From positions 186,001 to 250,000 of the forward strand of contig NZ_SJEE01000003.1 in NCBI RefSeq assembly GCF_006937785.1: a DNA stretch of 64,000 bases. Reading direction: 5' to 3'. This document shows, piece after piece, positions 1 through 7,628 of the stretch (positions within the stretch are counted from its first letter, which is position 1; each line of letters begins with the position of its first letter). The position numbers and the translations under genes are program-made. The notes below the pieces were generated by a model, which saw nothing but the letters and a program-made list of their open reading frames with translations, did not search any database and was not told the origin of the DNA. Source of the DNA: Pseudanabaena sp. UWO311. GTDB lineage: Bacteria; Cyanobacteriota; Cyanobacteriia; Pseudanabaenales; Pseudanabaenaceae.

Positions 1-301
1 GGTATGCCCAGAGTAAAACGCGGCGATCGCTAAAGCGAGTGGGAATTACAGAGAGATATTCTCGCAGAGCGATAAAACTGAGAAACATAAAGAAGATGAT
101 AGATGCGGGATGTTTCAGCAATATGGCGAGACTGAAAATAGTCACCATCACCCACCAAGATTTGATACGGGCATTTAGTTCGCTATAGTCTGTTTCCCAA
201 TGGCTTAAGGCTAAACCGAGGACGATAAGGGTGGCGATCGCAAGTAGTCCAAAAATTCCCGCGAGGGTATATAGCACTGGTGCAGCTAAATTTATTTCCA
301 T
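1..301 (-). CDS. Phosphatidate cytidylyltransferase-like membrane protein (C-terminus outside window)
   Basis: The reading frame starts at an ATG at 301 on the minus strand and stays open to the window edge (about 100 residues). It begins MEINLAAPVLYTLAGIFGLL, a hydrophobic helix, then a charged stretch and a second hydrophobic stretch with FMFLSFIALREYLS. The early pattern (helix, then F-F-M-F-x-S-x-x-A-L-R-E) resembles the start of CdsA-type CDP-diacylglycerol synthases, which make CDP-diacylglycerol from phosphatidate and CTP in the membrane. Its start overlaps the end of the upstream CDP-alcohol phosphatidyltransferase gene by 10 bp, so the two are probably co-translated; an equivalent pairing occurs in the ynbA-ynbB genes of E. 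coli. The catalytic C-terminal signature is outside the window, so the assignment rests on the N-terminus and context. Confidence 0.6.
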   Translation of the reverse strand, partial: MEINLAAPVLYTLAGIFGLLAIATLIVLGLALSHWETDYSELNARIKSWWVMVTIFSLAILLKHPASIIFFMFLSFIALREYLSVIPTRFSDRRVLLWAY

Positions 302-930
302 GATTCAACCTCCTGTAACATCCCTTGAATGCGATTAATAATTGTCCAAATTTGTAGAAAAATCACTCCAATTAAAAGGATGGTGAGCCATTGAGAAGGA
401 GCAACTCCTAAGCCGAGGAGCAAACCAATTAAGCCAAATACAAAGGCGCGATCGCTTTTGCCCATTGGACCTTCGTAATGTCGTATATGGTCAATCTCAT
501 AGCCTAAGACCCCGACCATTTCCGAAGTGATCGCCAATATTACAATTCCAACAATCAAGGGAGCGGAAATACCAGCTATTAGCGCAAATGGTAGATAGAG
601 AAAAACATCAGATATGACATCTCCCATCTCATTGAGAATGCAGCCCAAGGCTGATTTCTGATCATGTTCGCGAGCTAGCATTCCATCGATCGCATTTAGT
701 CCCATGCGTACCAATAAAGTGATCGGTAGAGAGCATAGAACCTGTTGTGTTGTAGGCAAAAATGAATATGCAAATTGTGTACTTTGCACAAGTGCTAGTC
801 CAGTTAATCCAGACAACAAAATCGCCGCTCCCGTAACTTGGTTAGGAGAAATTTGCCATGCTGCCAATTGGGCTACGAATGGGCGGAGCAGATTTTGAAA
901 GGCTGATTTGCATTGGTAGATTGAAATCAT
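292..930 (-). CDS. CDP-alcohol phosphatidyltransferase family membrane protein
   Basis: 212 residues with several hydrophobic segments. Members of this family swap CMP of a CDP-alcohol or CDP-diacylglycerol for another alcohol to make phospholipid. The signature is visible at residues 79-104: N79-x2-D82-G83-x2-A86-R87-x8-G96-x3-N100-x3-D104. The family pattern has Asp at all four metal-site positions; here the first and third are Asn, while D82 and the last (catalytic base) D104 are kept. The ATG at 930 is preceded by GGAG at a good distance. It overlaps the CdsA-like gene by 10 bp, which suggests a small operon that activates phosphatidate and then uses the CDP-lipid. The substrate alcohol cannot be told from sequence. 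Confidence 0.8.
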   Translation of the reverse strand: MISIYQCKSAFQNLLRPFVAQLAAWQISPNQVTGAAILLSGLTGLALVQSTQFAYSFLPTTQQVLCSLPITLLVRMGLNAIDGMLAREHDQKSALGCILNEMGDVISDVFLYLPFALIAGISAPLIVGIVILAITSEMVGVLGYEIDHIRHYEGPMGKSDRAFVFGLIGLLLGLGVAPSQWLTILLIGVIFLQIWTIINRIQGMLQEVESWK

Positions 931-1092
931 TAGCTTCTCCGAAAACTCATGAGCTAATCATGCAACCTTTACCACTGTAATGAGAATGACTTGATCGAGC
1001 AGACTGCGATCTCCTCGAAGTTTATAGAAGTAGATCGAAGTAGGGCGAAGTTTTTTGAAAAAGCTTGTTATATTAGATTAATAAATTCCAAT

Positions 1093-1119
1093 AGTTTTTT
1101 TGCCTTCGGCAAAAAAACT
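1093..1119. terminator. Hairpin with 12-bp arms upstream of the next gene
   Basis: Perfect inverted repeat AGTTTTTTTGCC - TTC - GGCAAAAAAACT. It has A/T tracts on both sides, so it could terminate in either direction. It lies 25 bp before the start at 1145, in the leader between divergent genes. Confidence 0.5.
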
Positions 1120-1144
1120 TGGATCTCCAGCTAATTGGTAACTT

Positions 1145-2167
1145 ATGTTAGGTTCGCCAGCAATTCGTCCTGAAGCCCTTGAGCAATGGCTTTCAGAAAC
1201 AATCCAACAACATTATGTAGTGCTGCTACTTAAAAGAATCGGGATGACTCGGCGCAGAGCCGATTGTTTTGTACGACTAGCGCTCTACTTATTTTTAAAA
1301 GATTGCCAAGCGCGAAAAGTTCTCCCGAAACCACCACTGGCTGAGTTATCTTTTCCACAAGGATGGGTTGAATGTAGTTGCCTTGAAGCATCAGAAGTAT
1401 TTTATAGCGACAAAGATCGTGGAGGCGATCGCTCAGCGGGGATGATGCTCAATAAGCTGGTTGATCTGGGGCTAATTCAAAAGCAGTTTGATGGCAACTG
1501 CACCCAAATCAAAATTCAACCACTGCCAGATCTGCTGAAAAGTGATACTCAAGACTCCAATATAAGCTTTGCGATCGATGCTTTTGACCCGCGCAGTGAT
1601 GCGATTCCGATCGCAAATTTGTTAGCTAGCAACTACAACTGGCTCAATCGCAATAACGATGCAGTCACCTATCGCATTGCCAATATCCTCCGCGATTGGG
1701 CTAGTCAATATGCGGCAGGCTTACGGGTATTACGTCGTAGTGACAATCAAAACCCTGTCGGGTTTTATGCTTTCTATCCGACTAAACGGGAATCAGAAAT
1801 AAAGTTTTTTGAACCTCCTAGTCGCGGACTGCATTTGAGTCAAGTTTCTGATATTGATCCTTTTCAGATGGCTTTGGCAGGAGATGAAACTTGTCAGTCT
1901 ATTTTTGTGAGGAGTTGGGTGATTGATAGTGAATATCGACAGGCATCCCAGCCTAGCCTTTTACTGGATTCTCAACAAACTCTCCAGAGAATGCAACAAG
2001 ATTTCCCAAATCTCTGGGATATGTATACTTTAATCATTCATCCCAATTACGCAGCGTTAGCAGGAGCCTTAGGATTTCAGAAAACTAGTTCTGATCCGAA
2101 GATGCCTCTCTATTGGATGTATCAAGCGGTGGATCGCTTTCTCAAACTTGATATGCAAAAGTTATAA
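1145..2167 (+). CDS. Conserved cyanobacterial-type protein, possible winged-helix plus GNAT-like fold
   Basis: 340 residues, soluble, no signal peptide. I do not recognise a named family. The N-terminal ~120 residues are helical and include a segment (about 95-115, SAGMMLNKLVDLGLIQKQ) resembling the recognition and wing region of a winged helix. The C-terminal part (about 195-330) contains VGFYAFYPT and HPNYAALAGALGFQ, reminiscent of the strand-and-loop pattern of GNAT acetyltransferases (a beta-strand ending in a pantetheine loop, later a 'neighbour, G-F' helix). Both fold suggestions are inference. It is divergent from the phospholipid genes and convergent with the J-domain gene, sharing a hairpin terminator with it. 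Confidence 0.75.
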   Translation: MLGSPAIRPEALEQWLSETIQQHYVVLLLKRIGMTRRRADCFVRLALYLFLKDCQARKVLPKPPLAELSFPQGWVECSCLEASEVFYSDKDRGGDRSAGMMLNKLVDLGLIQKQFDGNCTQIKIQPLPDLLKSDTQDSNISFAIDAFDPRSDAIPIANLLASNYNWLNRNNDAVTYRIANILRDWASQYAAGLRVLRRSDNQNPVGFYAFYPTKRESEIKFFEPPSRGLHLSQVSDIDPFQMALAGDETCQSIFVRSWVIDSEYRQASQPSLLLDSQQTLQRMQQDFPNLWDMYTLIIHPNYAALAGALGFQKTSSDPKMPLYWMYQAVDRFLKLDMQKL

Positions 2168-2204
2168 AAGATAATTGCGGCGCGAAGCGCAACAATTATC
2201 TTTT
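2166..2204. terminator. Bidirectional hairpin between convergent genes
   Basis: Arms AAAAGATAATTG (2166-2177) and CAATTATCTTTT (2193-2204) are perfect complements around a GC-rich loop containing GCGAAGCGC. It lies between the ends of the genes at 2167 and 2210 and overlaps the last bases of the first. Confidence 0.7.
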
Positions 2205-2209
2205 GGGCT

Positions 2210-3229
2210 TTACCGCTGAAATTGCGATAAAAACTCTAACATCAACTCCTCTTCCGTTATTTGCTGCTGCATCAAATCTGTAGGTCCCCTCAAAAACTCT
2301 TGAATCGTGATGCGGCGATCGCGAAAATCAAGCACAAATTTATGAAGTTGTTCAACGACTTCGACATGAGCCTCAACCTCAAATAGAGCTTCACCAATAG
2401 GATCGCCGCCATATTTAGTGATCTTTTTAAAAACAGCAGTCATTTCACCCTGTTGAGTTTTCTTTGTGAGTTTAAGTTGCTGCTTGAGCGTAGCAAGCTG
2501 TTCTTTGAGAAAAGAATTTTCTGACTCCACCTTCGCGCAATGTCGGGTCAGATCATCGGAACTATCGCGATCAATAAATGCTTCTAGTTCTTGCTGCTTC
2601 TCGATTTCCAACAGCCTTGCCAAATCACCATTTTGATATGCTAGATTGATTTCCTTCATCACCTCAGTCCGAAAAGCTTTTTCCACTTCATCGGTAACTT
2701 TGTCAGGGTGAAAGCGATCGGCTAGGCGCAAAAAAAGCTGGCGAATCTTTTTTAGATCATCTCGATCGGGTCTTGCAATATCTTCCATAACTTCTTGATG
2801 CGATCGCCTCTCATAGCCTCTCCATTCCGACCCTTCATCAGAATCATCATCTTCTACTTCAGCGCTAGAGGGTAACTTTTGCGGACTGATCAGCCCATCT
2901 GCTTGGAGATGATAGTAAACTGACTCAATATCTTTTCGAGATTTCTTCCCCAACTTTCGACCAGCGAAGATTTCCTTAAATACTTCATGGATTTGGCGAT
3001 CGAGTTCCAATATTTTTTGACGAAAAGGAGCGACGCGCTGAGCGATCTGAATCCCCACGTCTTTAATGCTATCGTTAAGCTTATTTAATTTAGAACGGTT
3101 TGACTCAATTTGCTTGAGTAATTTCTCATTTTCTTGCTCCAAAAAATTAAGCCGATTCCGCAAGTCAGATAGCCCAAGAGTCCCTTGGGAAGATGCAGCA
3201 GGACGAGTAGATTTAGATTGTCGCGCCAT
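2210..3229 (-). CDS. J-domain protein with N-terminal coiled coil
   Basis: 339 residues. Residues 20-85 form a Leu/Glu/Lys-rich predicted coiled coil; 125-150 is acidic linker. A J domain follows: an RQLFLRLADRFHPDKV segment with the HPD tripeptide at 174-176, then a helix ending near 210. HPD is the element that stimulates Hsp70 ATPase, so this is likely a DnaK co-chaperone. The glycine/phenylalanine and zinc-finger regions of classical DnaJ are absent, so it is a type III J protein. A second coiled coil lies at about 230-260. Client and partner are unknown. The next + strand gene starts about 210 bp away, divergently. Confidence 0.85.
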   Translation of the reverse strand: MARQSKSTRPAASSQGTLGLSDLRNRLNFLEQENEKLLKQIESNRSKLNKLNDSIKDVGIQIAQRVAPFRQKILELDRQIHEVFKEIFAGRKLGKKSRKDIESVYYHLQADGLISPQKLPSSAEVEDDDSDEGSEWRGYERRSHQEVMEDIARPDRDDLKKIRQLFLRLADRFHPDKVTDEVEKAFRTEVMKEINLAYQNGDLARLLEIEKQQELEAFIDRDSSDDLTRHCAKVESENSFLKEQLATLKQQLKLTKKTQQGEMTAVFKKITKYGGDPIGEALFEVEAHVEVVEQLHKFVLDFRDRRITIQEFLRGPTDLMQQQITEEELMLEFLSQFQR

Positions 3230-3437
3230 AGAGGTTATAAGGAGGAGGAGCTAAGTGTCAAAACTACCATTCAGTAAAATCCTACCATCAGTTATAAGTA
3301 CCTCAGCATAATTACAGCGCAAAGTTATTTCCCACCTAAAATTACTTCATCCAATTTGCTAACTCATTCGTATATCAAATAAGTAAACCTCGAAAGGATT
3401 ACTAAACATCAATTTTTTGGAAAGAGAGCTTACAACG

Positions 3438-3890
3438 ATGAACTACAGATTTCTTGGACTTATTGCTGGTTTGGCTTTGACTGCTGGAATTGTTTCGTGT
3501 TCTGCTACCCCCACTCCTCAAGCAACTCCCGCGACTCAATCCACTCCAGCCGCCAAGCCAGTTGATGCCATGAAAGGCGATGCTATGAAAGATAAAACTG
3601 GTGACGCGATGAAGAATGAAGCAAAGCCAGCTGATGCGATGAAAAATGACGCTATGAAGGGCGATGCCATGAAAGATGGTAAGCCGGCTGATGCGATGAA
3701 GAATGATGCCATGAAAGATAAAACTGGCGACGCGATGAAGAATGAGGCAAAGCCAGCTGATGCCATGAAAGATAAAACTGGCGACGCGATGAAGAATGAG
3801 GCAAAGCCAGCTGATGCGATGAAAAATGACGCAATGAAAGGCGATGCCATGAAAGATGGTAAGCCGCCAGCTGATGCGCCAAAACAATAG
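3438..3890 (+). CDS. Repetitive lipoprotein with DAMK repeats (MXKDX-like)
   Basis: 150 residues from the ATG at 3438 (an in-frame upstream ATG at 3417 would add seven residues; the later start gives a clean signal peptide). Residues 1-20 form a lipoprotein signal with Cys21 in a GIVSC box. A short Pro/Thr/Ala spacer follows, then 14 copies of the tetrapeptide DAMK separated by G, N, DKTG, NEAKPA or DGKPA. The longer units are themselves repeated, indicating tandem duplication. The composition matches the secreted 'pentapeptide MXKDX repeat' proteins, whose function is unknown. It is first in the + strand redox cluster, 160 bp before the DM13 lipoprotein. Antisense reading frames across it are by-products of the repeat. 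Confidence 0.8.
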   Translation: MNYRFLGLIAGLALTAGIVSCSATPTPQATPATQSTPAAKPVDAMKGDAMKDKTGDAMKNEAKPADAMKNDAMKGDAMKDGKPADAMKNDAMKDKTGDAMKNEAKPADAMKDKTGDAMKNEAKPADAMKNDAMKGDAMKDGKPPADAPKQ

Positions 3891-3898
3891 GCTCTCGT

Positions 3899-3932
3899 AT
3901 TTTGCAAATGAGTGTGTACTCATTTGCAAAAT
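3899..3932. terminator. Perfect 15-bp hairpin after the DAMK-repeat gene
   Basis: ATTTTGCAAATGAGT (3899-3913) pairs perfectly with ACTCATTTGCAAAAT (3918-3932) around GTGT. It starts 9 bp after the stop codon. A weaker dyad (TTTTGCC-ATA-GGCAAAA) follows at about 3978-3994. Confidence 0.65.
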
Positions 3933-4049
3933 AGATGCAAAACAAAAAACAATCAGAGTAAGGTTCTAGAACCTTGGTTTTGCCATAGGCAAAATCAAAA
4001 CTGCTCATTTAATCGTCTTTAGGATAAATTACCAGCACACCTAAAATTT

Positions 4050-4589
4050 ATGATTGCAAAAAATTTAAGTTTGGCTACTGCGGCAGTAATTTTAATATTG
4101 GGATGTGCCTCTGTTCCAACAAACAGCCAAAAAACCTCTCAAGCAGAAGCGGTTTCTTCAACACCCGCCGTTTCAACCCCAGCAACTTCTACAGCGATTT
4201 CTTCTACTCCAGTAGAAACAAATACTAAAGCCAGCACTAAATCGCGCTCGGGAAGTTTTATCAGTGCAGAACATGCTACTAACGGTAAAGCTAGCATTGT
4301 ACAAGAAAATGGAACTTATTTTATTGAACTTGATGAAGGTTTTAAGACTTCTGAAAATGGGCCAGATCTATTTGTGATTTTGCATCGATCGCCTAATATT
4401 CTGAATATATCCAAACCACCAGACTATGCGATCGCAGAGAATGATTATGCATTAATTGCTCCGCTCAAAAGCTTCAATGGTAAGCAGCGCTACGAGATTC
4501 CCAACAATGTCCAACCAGATAGCTTCAAGTCTATAGCCATTTGGTGTCGTAAGTTTAACGCTACTTTTGGTTTTGCTCCCCTGTCTTGA
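4050..4589 (+). CDS. DM13-domain lipoprotein
   Basis: 179 residues. A signal peptide with lipobox ILGC (Cys19) is followed by a Ser/Thr/Pro/Ala-rich linker to about residue 70, then a DM13 domain. Visible DM13 features are the opening GSFISAEH, the PDLFVIL strand, the YEIP segment, and the ending IWCRKFNATFGFAPL with Cys166. DM13 domains have been proposed to take part in extracytoplasmic redox reactions through this conserved Cys and neighbouring aromatics. Next to a thioredoxin-like protein, CcdA, a cytochrome b and a molybdoenzyme, a redox role on the outer face of a membrane is reasonable but unproven. It is followed 127 bp later by the thioredoxin-like gene. Confidence 0.85.
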   Translation: MIAKNLSLATAAVILILGCASVPTNSQKTSQAEAVSSTPAVSTPATSTAISSTPVETNTKASTKSRSGSFISAEHATNGKASIVQENGTYFIELDEGFKTSENGPDLFVILHRSPNILNISKPPDYAIAENDYALIAPLKSFNGKQRYEIPNNVQPDSFKSIAIWCRKFNATFGFAPLS

Positions 4590-4715
4590 GTCTAACAACA
4601 TTCAAGAACTAATCTTATTCTTAAGGGAAATCTAAGCGATTCCTCAATCAATTTTAATGTTGGCAATGTATATAAAGTTTAGCAATCATCAATAGTTTGA
4701 TTTGGAGACCATATT

Positions 4716-5342
4716 GTGAATGTAAGATTGCTGCGTCGTCGTCGTTTTTTAACTTACTTGAGCTTAGGCGCTTTAGGCATAGGGAGTGCTGCATGTGCTG
4801 CTCAAACTCCGATCGCTTCTAAAACATCAGTGAGTTCAACTCCGACAGCTGATACTACTAAACCAAATAGTTCTGAAGTTAATGCAGTGGATGAAAAATC
4901 TAAAGCTAGTAGTCAAAAATTACCAGAGTTCCAAGGCATTTCTCAATGGTTAAATTCTAATCCATTGACTATTCAGGAACTAAAGGGAAATGTCGTCTTG
5001 ATTCAGTTCTGGACTTTTAGCTGCATCAATTGTCAGCGCACATTACCCTATGTCACCAAATGGCACGATCGCTATGCTTCCAAAGGATTAAAAATTATTG
5101 GCGTGCATACCCCAGAGTTTGCCTTTGAACGCGATGCAAACAATATCAAAGATGCTATGCAAAAACACGGTATTCTTTATCCAGTTCCGATTGACAACGA
5201 GTTTAAAACTTGGAAAGCCTATGGGAATGAATATTGGCCGCATCTTTATTTAGCCGATCGCCAAGGCAATCTCGTCTATGACCACATTGGCGAAGGAGCT
5301 TACGATCGCACCGAGCAAACCATCAAGCAATTACTAGGCTAG
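4716..5342 (+). CDS. Exported thioredoxin-like (TlpA/redoxin) protein
   Basis: 208 residues from a GTG start at 4716, with GGAG about 9 bp upstream. The N-terminus RRRRFL (7-12), a hydrophobic stretch and a possible lipobox ending at Cys27 suggest Tat export and perhaps lipid anchoring. A low-complexity linker runs to about residue 65. The thioredoxin fold follows, with the active-site CINC (Cys103-Cys106) inside FWTFSCINCQRTLPY and later GVHTPEF and a Trp-Pro segment near residue 190, as in redoxin domains of the DipZ type. CcdA starts 11 bp downstream and would supply electrons across the membrane to reduce this disulfide. Its own target may be the DM13 protein or other exported proteins. 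Confidence 0.88.
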   Translation: MNVRLLRRRRFLTYLSLGALGIGSAACAAQTPIASKTSVSSTPTADTTKPNSSEVNAVDEKSKASSQKLPEFQGISQWLNSNPLTIQELKGNVVLIQFWTFSCINCQRTLPYVTKWHDRYASKGLKIIGVHTPEFAFERDANNIKDAMQKHGILYPVPIDNEFKTWKAYGNEYWPHLYLADRQGNLVYDHIGEGAYDRTEQTIKQLLG

Positions 5343-5353
5343 GACTTAAGCGC

Positions 5354-6061
5354 ATGTCGCTCTCACTTTCGCCACTATCAATTGGTTTAGCAATATTAGG
5401 TGGTTTGTTAACTGCTTTTTCACCATGCATTTTGCCAATTTTGCCGATTGTTGTTGGGAGGTCGTTGCAAACTCATCGATTTGGTCCGTTGGCTTTAGTA
5501 GCTGGATTAATTAGCGGATTTGCGATCGCAGGTAGTTTGTTAGGAATTGCGAGTAACTGGCTCACAGATTTAAGCAATATTATTCGGAACTTCGCGATTT
5601 TCTTTTTGCTAGCGTTAGGATTACTATCGATTTTCCCGAAATGGAGTTATCTCTTAATCAGCAAAATATCCAGTAAATTCCCTGCGTTTAAGGTCAAAGA
5701 GCCGAACAAGGCTAACTTATCAGGAGAATTTTGGTTGGGCGCACAATTAGGCTTGTTATGGACACCTTGTGCTGGGCCAGTACTCGGCAGCATTTTAATT
5801 CTTGCTGCCGCCGACAATGAGATCTTCACTGCTTTTATTTTGCTAGTTGTCTATGGATTTGGGACTGGATTGCCGATATTGTTACTTGCCTATGCGAGTC
5901 GTTACTTCAGTAAATCATTCTTGAAATTGCGATCGCGAAGCCAACTTTTGCAGAGAATTGGCGGCGCAATGATCTCTCTAACCGCGATCGCGATTCTATT
6001 GGGTTGGGATGTCAAGATCCAGCTTTGGTTAGCGCCATATTTCCCGACGTTACCTTTATAA
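5354..6061 (+). CDS. CcdA/DsbD-type thiol-disulfide membrane transporter
   Basis: 235 residues, about six transmembrane segments. Two conserved Pro-Cys elements are present: FSPCILPILP (Cys25, first helix) and TPCAGPVLGS (Cys139, fourth helix), the redox pair that relays electrons from cytoplasmic thioredoxin to exported thioredoxin-like partners. AGGA lies upstream of the ATG at 5354. The partner is most likely the thioredoxin-like gene 11 bp upstream. In cyanobacteria CcdA also serves cytochrome c maturation, but here no ccs gene is adjacent and the redox cluster context points to a dedicated copy. Confidence 0.9.
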   Translation: MSLSLSPLSIGLAILGGLLTAFSPCILPILPIVVGRSLQTHRFGPLALVAGLISGFAIAGSLLGIASNWLTDLSNIIRNFAIFFLLALGLLSIFPKWSYLLISKISSKFPAFKVKEPNKANLSGEFWLGAQLGLLWTPCAGPVLGSILILAAADNEIFTAFILLVVYGFGTGLPILLLAYASRYFSKSFLKLRSRSQLLQRIGGAMISLTAIAILLGWDVKIQLWLAPYFPTLPL

Positions 6062-6076
6062 AACTTTAAAATAAAC

Positions 6077-6109
6077 TGTTTGTGGCACAGCGAAGCTAAG
6101 CCACAAACA
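6077..6109. terminator. Hairpin after ccdA-like gene
   Basis: TGTTTGTGGC (6077-6086) pairs with GCCACAAACA (6100-6109); the loop holds GCGAAGC. It lies in the 79-bp gap between the CcdA and cytochrome b genes, so it may attenuate rather than end transcription. Confidence 0.5.
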
Positions 6110-6140
6110 ATTTGGTTCTTTATCAAATCTGTAACAAATT

Positions 6141-6725
6141 ATGAGTAAGAAACCTTCCCCTACGCCAAAACAAGCGATCATCGCCAAGTCGTTCCATTCC
6201 TTTAATTTGATCGCGCTGATTTTGATGACAGCTAGTGGTCTGCAAATTTATAATGCCAATCCAGTTTTTGGTGGGCGTGCAGGTTGGCGATTTCCCAAAG
6301 AATTACTTTTAGGCGGTTGGCTAGGCGCAGGCAGAAATTGGCATTTCGCCTCAATGTGGCTGTTTTCCATGAGCCTACTTATCTATGGCATCTACATTTT
6401 TATTACCCGCCGTTGGAAGCATCGATTTGCCTCTGACAAAGATATTCAAGCACTCCAAGCTAAAAATCCTAAGCGCAAAACCTATGCTTGGCATCGCATT
6501 GCTTATACAGCGATCGTGCCAATTTTGCTGTTAGCAATTCTTTCTGGTTTATGCATGTACAAGCCCGTGCAATTTGCATGGATTTCAGGCTTATTCGGCA
6601 GTTGGCAAAATCTCCGTGTTGCCCATTTTCTAACGATTCCGATTGTGCTAATTTTTGCGATCGCGCATATCTTTCTATCCTTTCGAGTAGGCGGATTAAA
6701 GATGATTCGGTCTATGTTTATTTAG
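6141..6725 (+). CDS. Four-helix cytochrome b (cytochrome b561 / formate-thiosulfate reductase type)
   Basis: 194 residues with four hydrophobic helices. Candidate haem ligands are His19 in helix 1, His68 at the start of helix 2, His118 at the start of helix 3, and His162 and His176 around helix 4, the arrangement of di-haem cytochrome b subunits of prokaryotic molybdoenzymes. It is immediately upstream of a molybdopterin oxidoreductase, so it most likely passes electrons between the quinone pool and that enzyme. It is not the flavocytochrome-type YedZ/MsrQ partner usual for MsrP. The gene pair is separated by a short GCGAAGC hairpin. Confidence 0.85.
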   Translation: MSKKPSPTPKQAIIAKSFHSFNLIALILMTASGLQIYNANPVFGGRAGWRFPKELLLGGWLGAGRNWHFASMWLFSMSLLIYGIYIFITRRWKHRFASDKDIQALQAKNPKRKTYAWHRIAYTAIVPILLLAILSGLCMYKPVQFAWISGLFGSWQNLRVAHFLTIPIVLIFAIAHIFLSFRVGGLKMIRSMFI

Positions 6726-6734
6726 TTAAAAATG

Positions 6735-6757
6735 TGGACAGCGCGAAGCGCTGTCCA
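6735..6757. terminator. 10-bp hairpin TGGACAGCGC-GAA-GCGCTGTCCA
   Basis: Perfect arms with a GAA loop in the 56-bp gap between the cytochrome b and molybdoenzyme genes. No T-tract follows directly, so an RNA-processing or attenuation role is as likely as termination. Confidence 0.45.
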
Positions 6758-6781
6758 ACAATTCTATAAAGGTTATAAAAA

Positions 6782-7543
6782 ATGCAATTTGATAAACATC
6801 TGCACCATCGGTTTTCGCGTCGTCAGCTCATGCAATATGCTAGCTTGTCGGGAATGGGATTGTTTTTGGGAAGCTGCTCTAGTGATTCCAGTAGAGTAAG
6901 TCCGATTTTTAAGCCGCTCAACCAACAATCTGGAAATGTGAGAGCTTTATTTGAGCCACTCAACCAAAGTATTGAAGAGTTGATTTTTCAAGCAAAAACG
7001 CCTAGCCCAGAATATCCAATTAGTGCGATTGAACCTAATGCATTATTGATTAACTCTTTCGATACTACACCTGTCATCAATCCCAATATATTCAAATTAA
7101 TAGTTGACGGTGCTGTGGAACGTCCTATGCAATTGAGTATGAAAGATATTCAATCATTACCATTAGTCTCAATGGTGATTAGACATGTATGTGTGGAAGG
7201 TTGGGCTGCGATCGTGCAGTGGGGAGGTGTGCGCTTATATGATATTGCGAAGTTAGTTCAACCCAAAGCTGGGGCGCGTTATGTCTATTTTGAATCTGCC
7301 GATAATTATTATGAGAGTTGGGATATAGCTTCGGCTTTACATCCGCAAACTTTACTTGCTTATCAAAAAAATGGTCAAGATATTCCAATTGAGAATGGTG
7401 CGCCTTTACGTTTGGCTTCTCCAATTAAGCTGGGCTACAAGCAGTCAAAATGGGTGATTCGCGTGAGCTTCACTAATGAACTAGTCCAACAACGTCGAGG
7501 TTATTGGGTAGATGAGGGTTATGAATGGTTTGCAGGTTTGTAA
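6782..7543 (+). CDS. Sulfite-oxidase-fold molybdopterin oxidoreductase, Tat-exported
   Basis: 253 residues. The N-terminus has a twin-arginine motif (FSRRQLMQYA, Arg13-Arg14), a hydrophobic stretch and a lipobox LGSC (Cys32), so it is probably exported folded and lipid-anchored. The molybdenum-cofactor domain spans about 95-250: IRHVCVEGW contains Cys137, the expected Mo ligand; further family features are YYES, TLLAYQKNG, NGAPLRL and KLGYKQSKW. This is the catalytic domain of YedY/MsrP and sulfite-oxidase-like enzymes, without the dimerisation domain. Substrate is unknown: an S- or N-oxide, including methionine sulfoxide in proteins, is a reasonable guess. It ends the cluster that begins with the DAMK and DM13 lipoproteins. 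Confidence 0.88.
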   Translation: MQFDKHLHHRFSRRQLMQYASLSGMGLFLGSCSSDSSRVSPIFKPLNQQSGNVRALFEPLNQSIEELIFQAKTPSPEYPISAIEPNALLINSFDTTPVINPNIFKLIVDGAVERPMQLSMKDIQSLPLVSMVIRHVCVEGWAAIVQWGGVRLYDIAKLVQPKAGARYVYFESADNYYESWDIASALHPQTLLAYQKNGQDIPIENGAPLRLASPIKLGYKQSKWVIRVSFTNELVQQRRGYWVDEGYEWFAGL

Positions 7544-7569
7544 TTCATGGGTGCATTGAGCTGGCTACC

Positions 7570-7603
7570 TTGCCGTATCGCCCGCAATGCGGGCGGCGCG
7601 GCA
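7570..7603. terminator. GC-rich hairpin after the molybdoenzyme gene
   Basis: TTGCCG...CGCCCGC (7570-7585) faces GCGGGCG...CGGCAA (7589-7603) around AAT; arms are 15-16 bp with small imperfections. It is followed by TTTTATA, and is a likely end of the redox cluster transcript. Confidence 0.55.
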
Positions 7604-7628
7604 ATCTGGGTTTTATAGTATTAGAATT

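Noticed and set aside
3402-4008. Three overlapping antisense open frames (118-175 residues) across the DAMK repeat gene
   Set aside because: They are repetitive Ser/Phe/His-rich translations of the complementary strand of the DAMK repeats with no start context.
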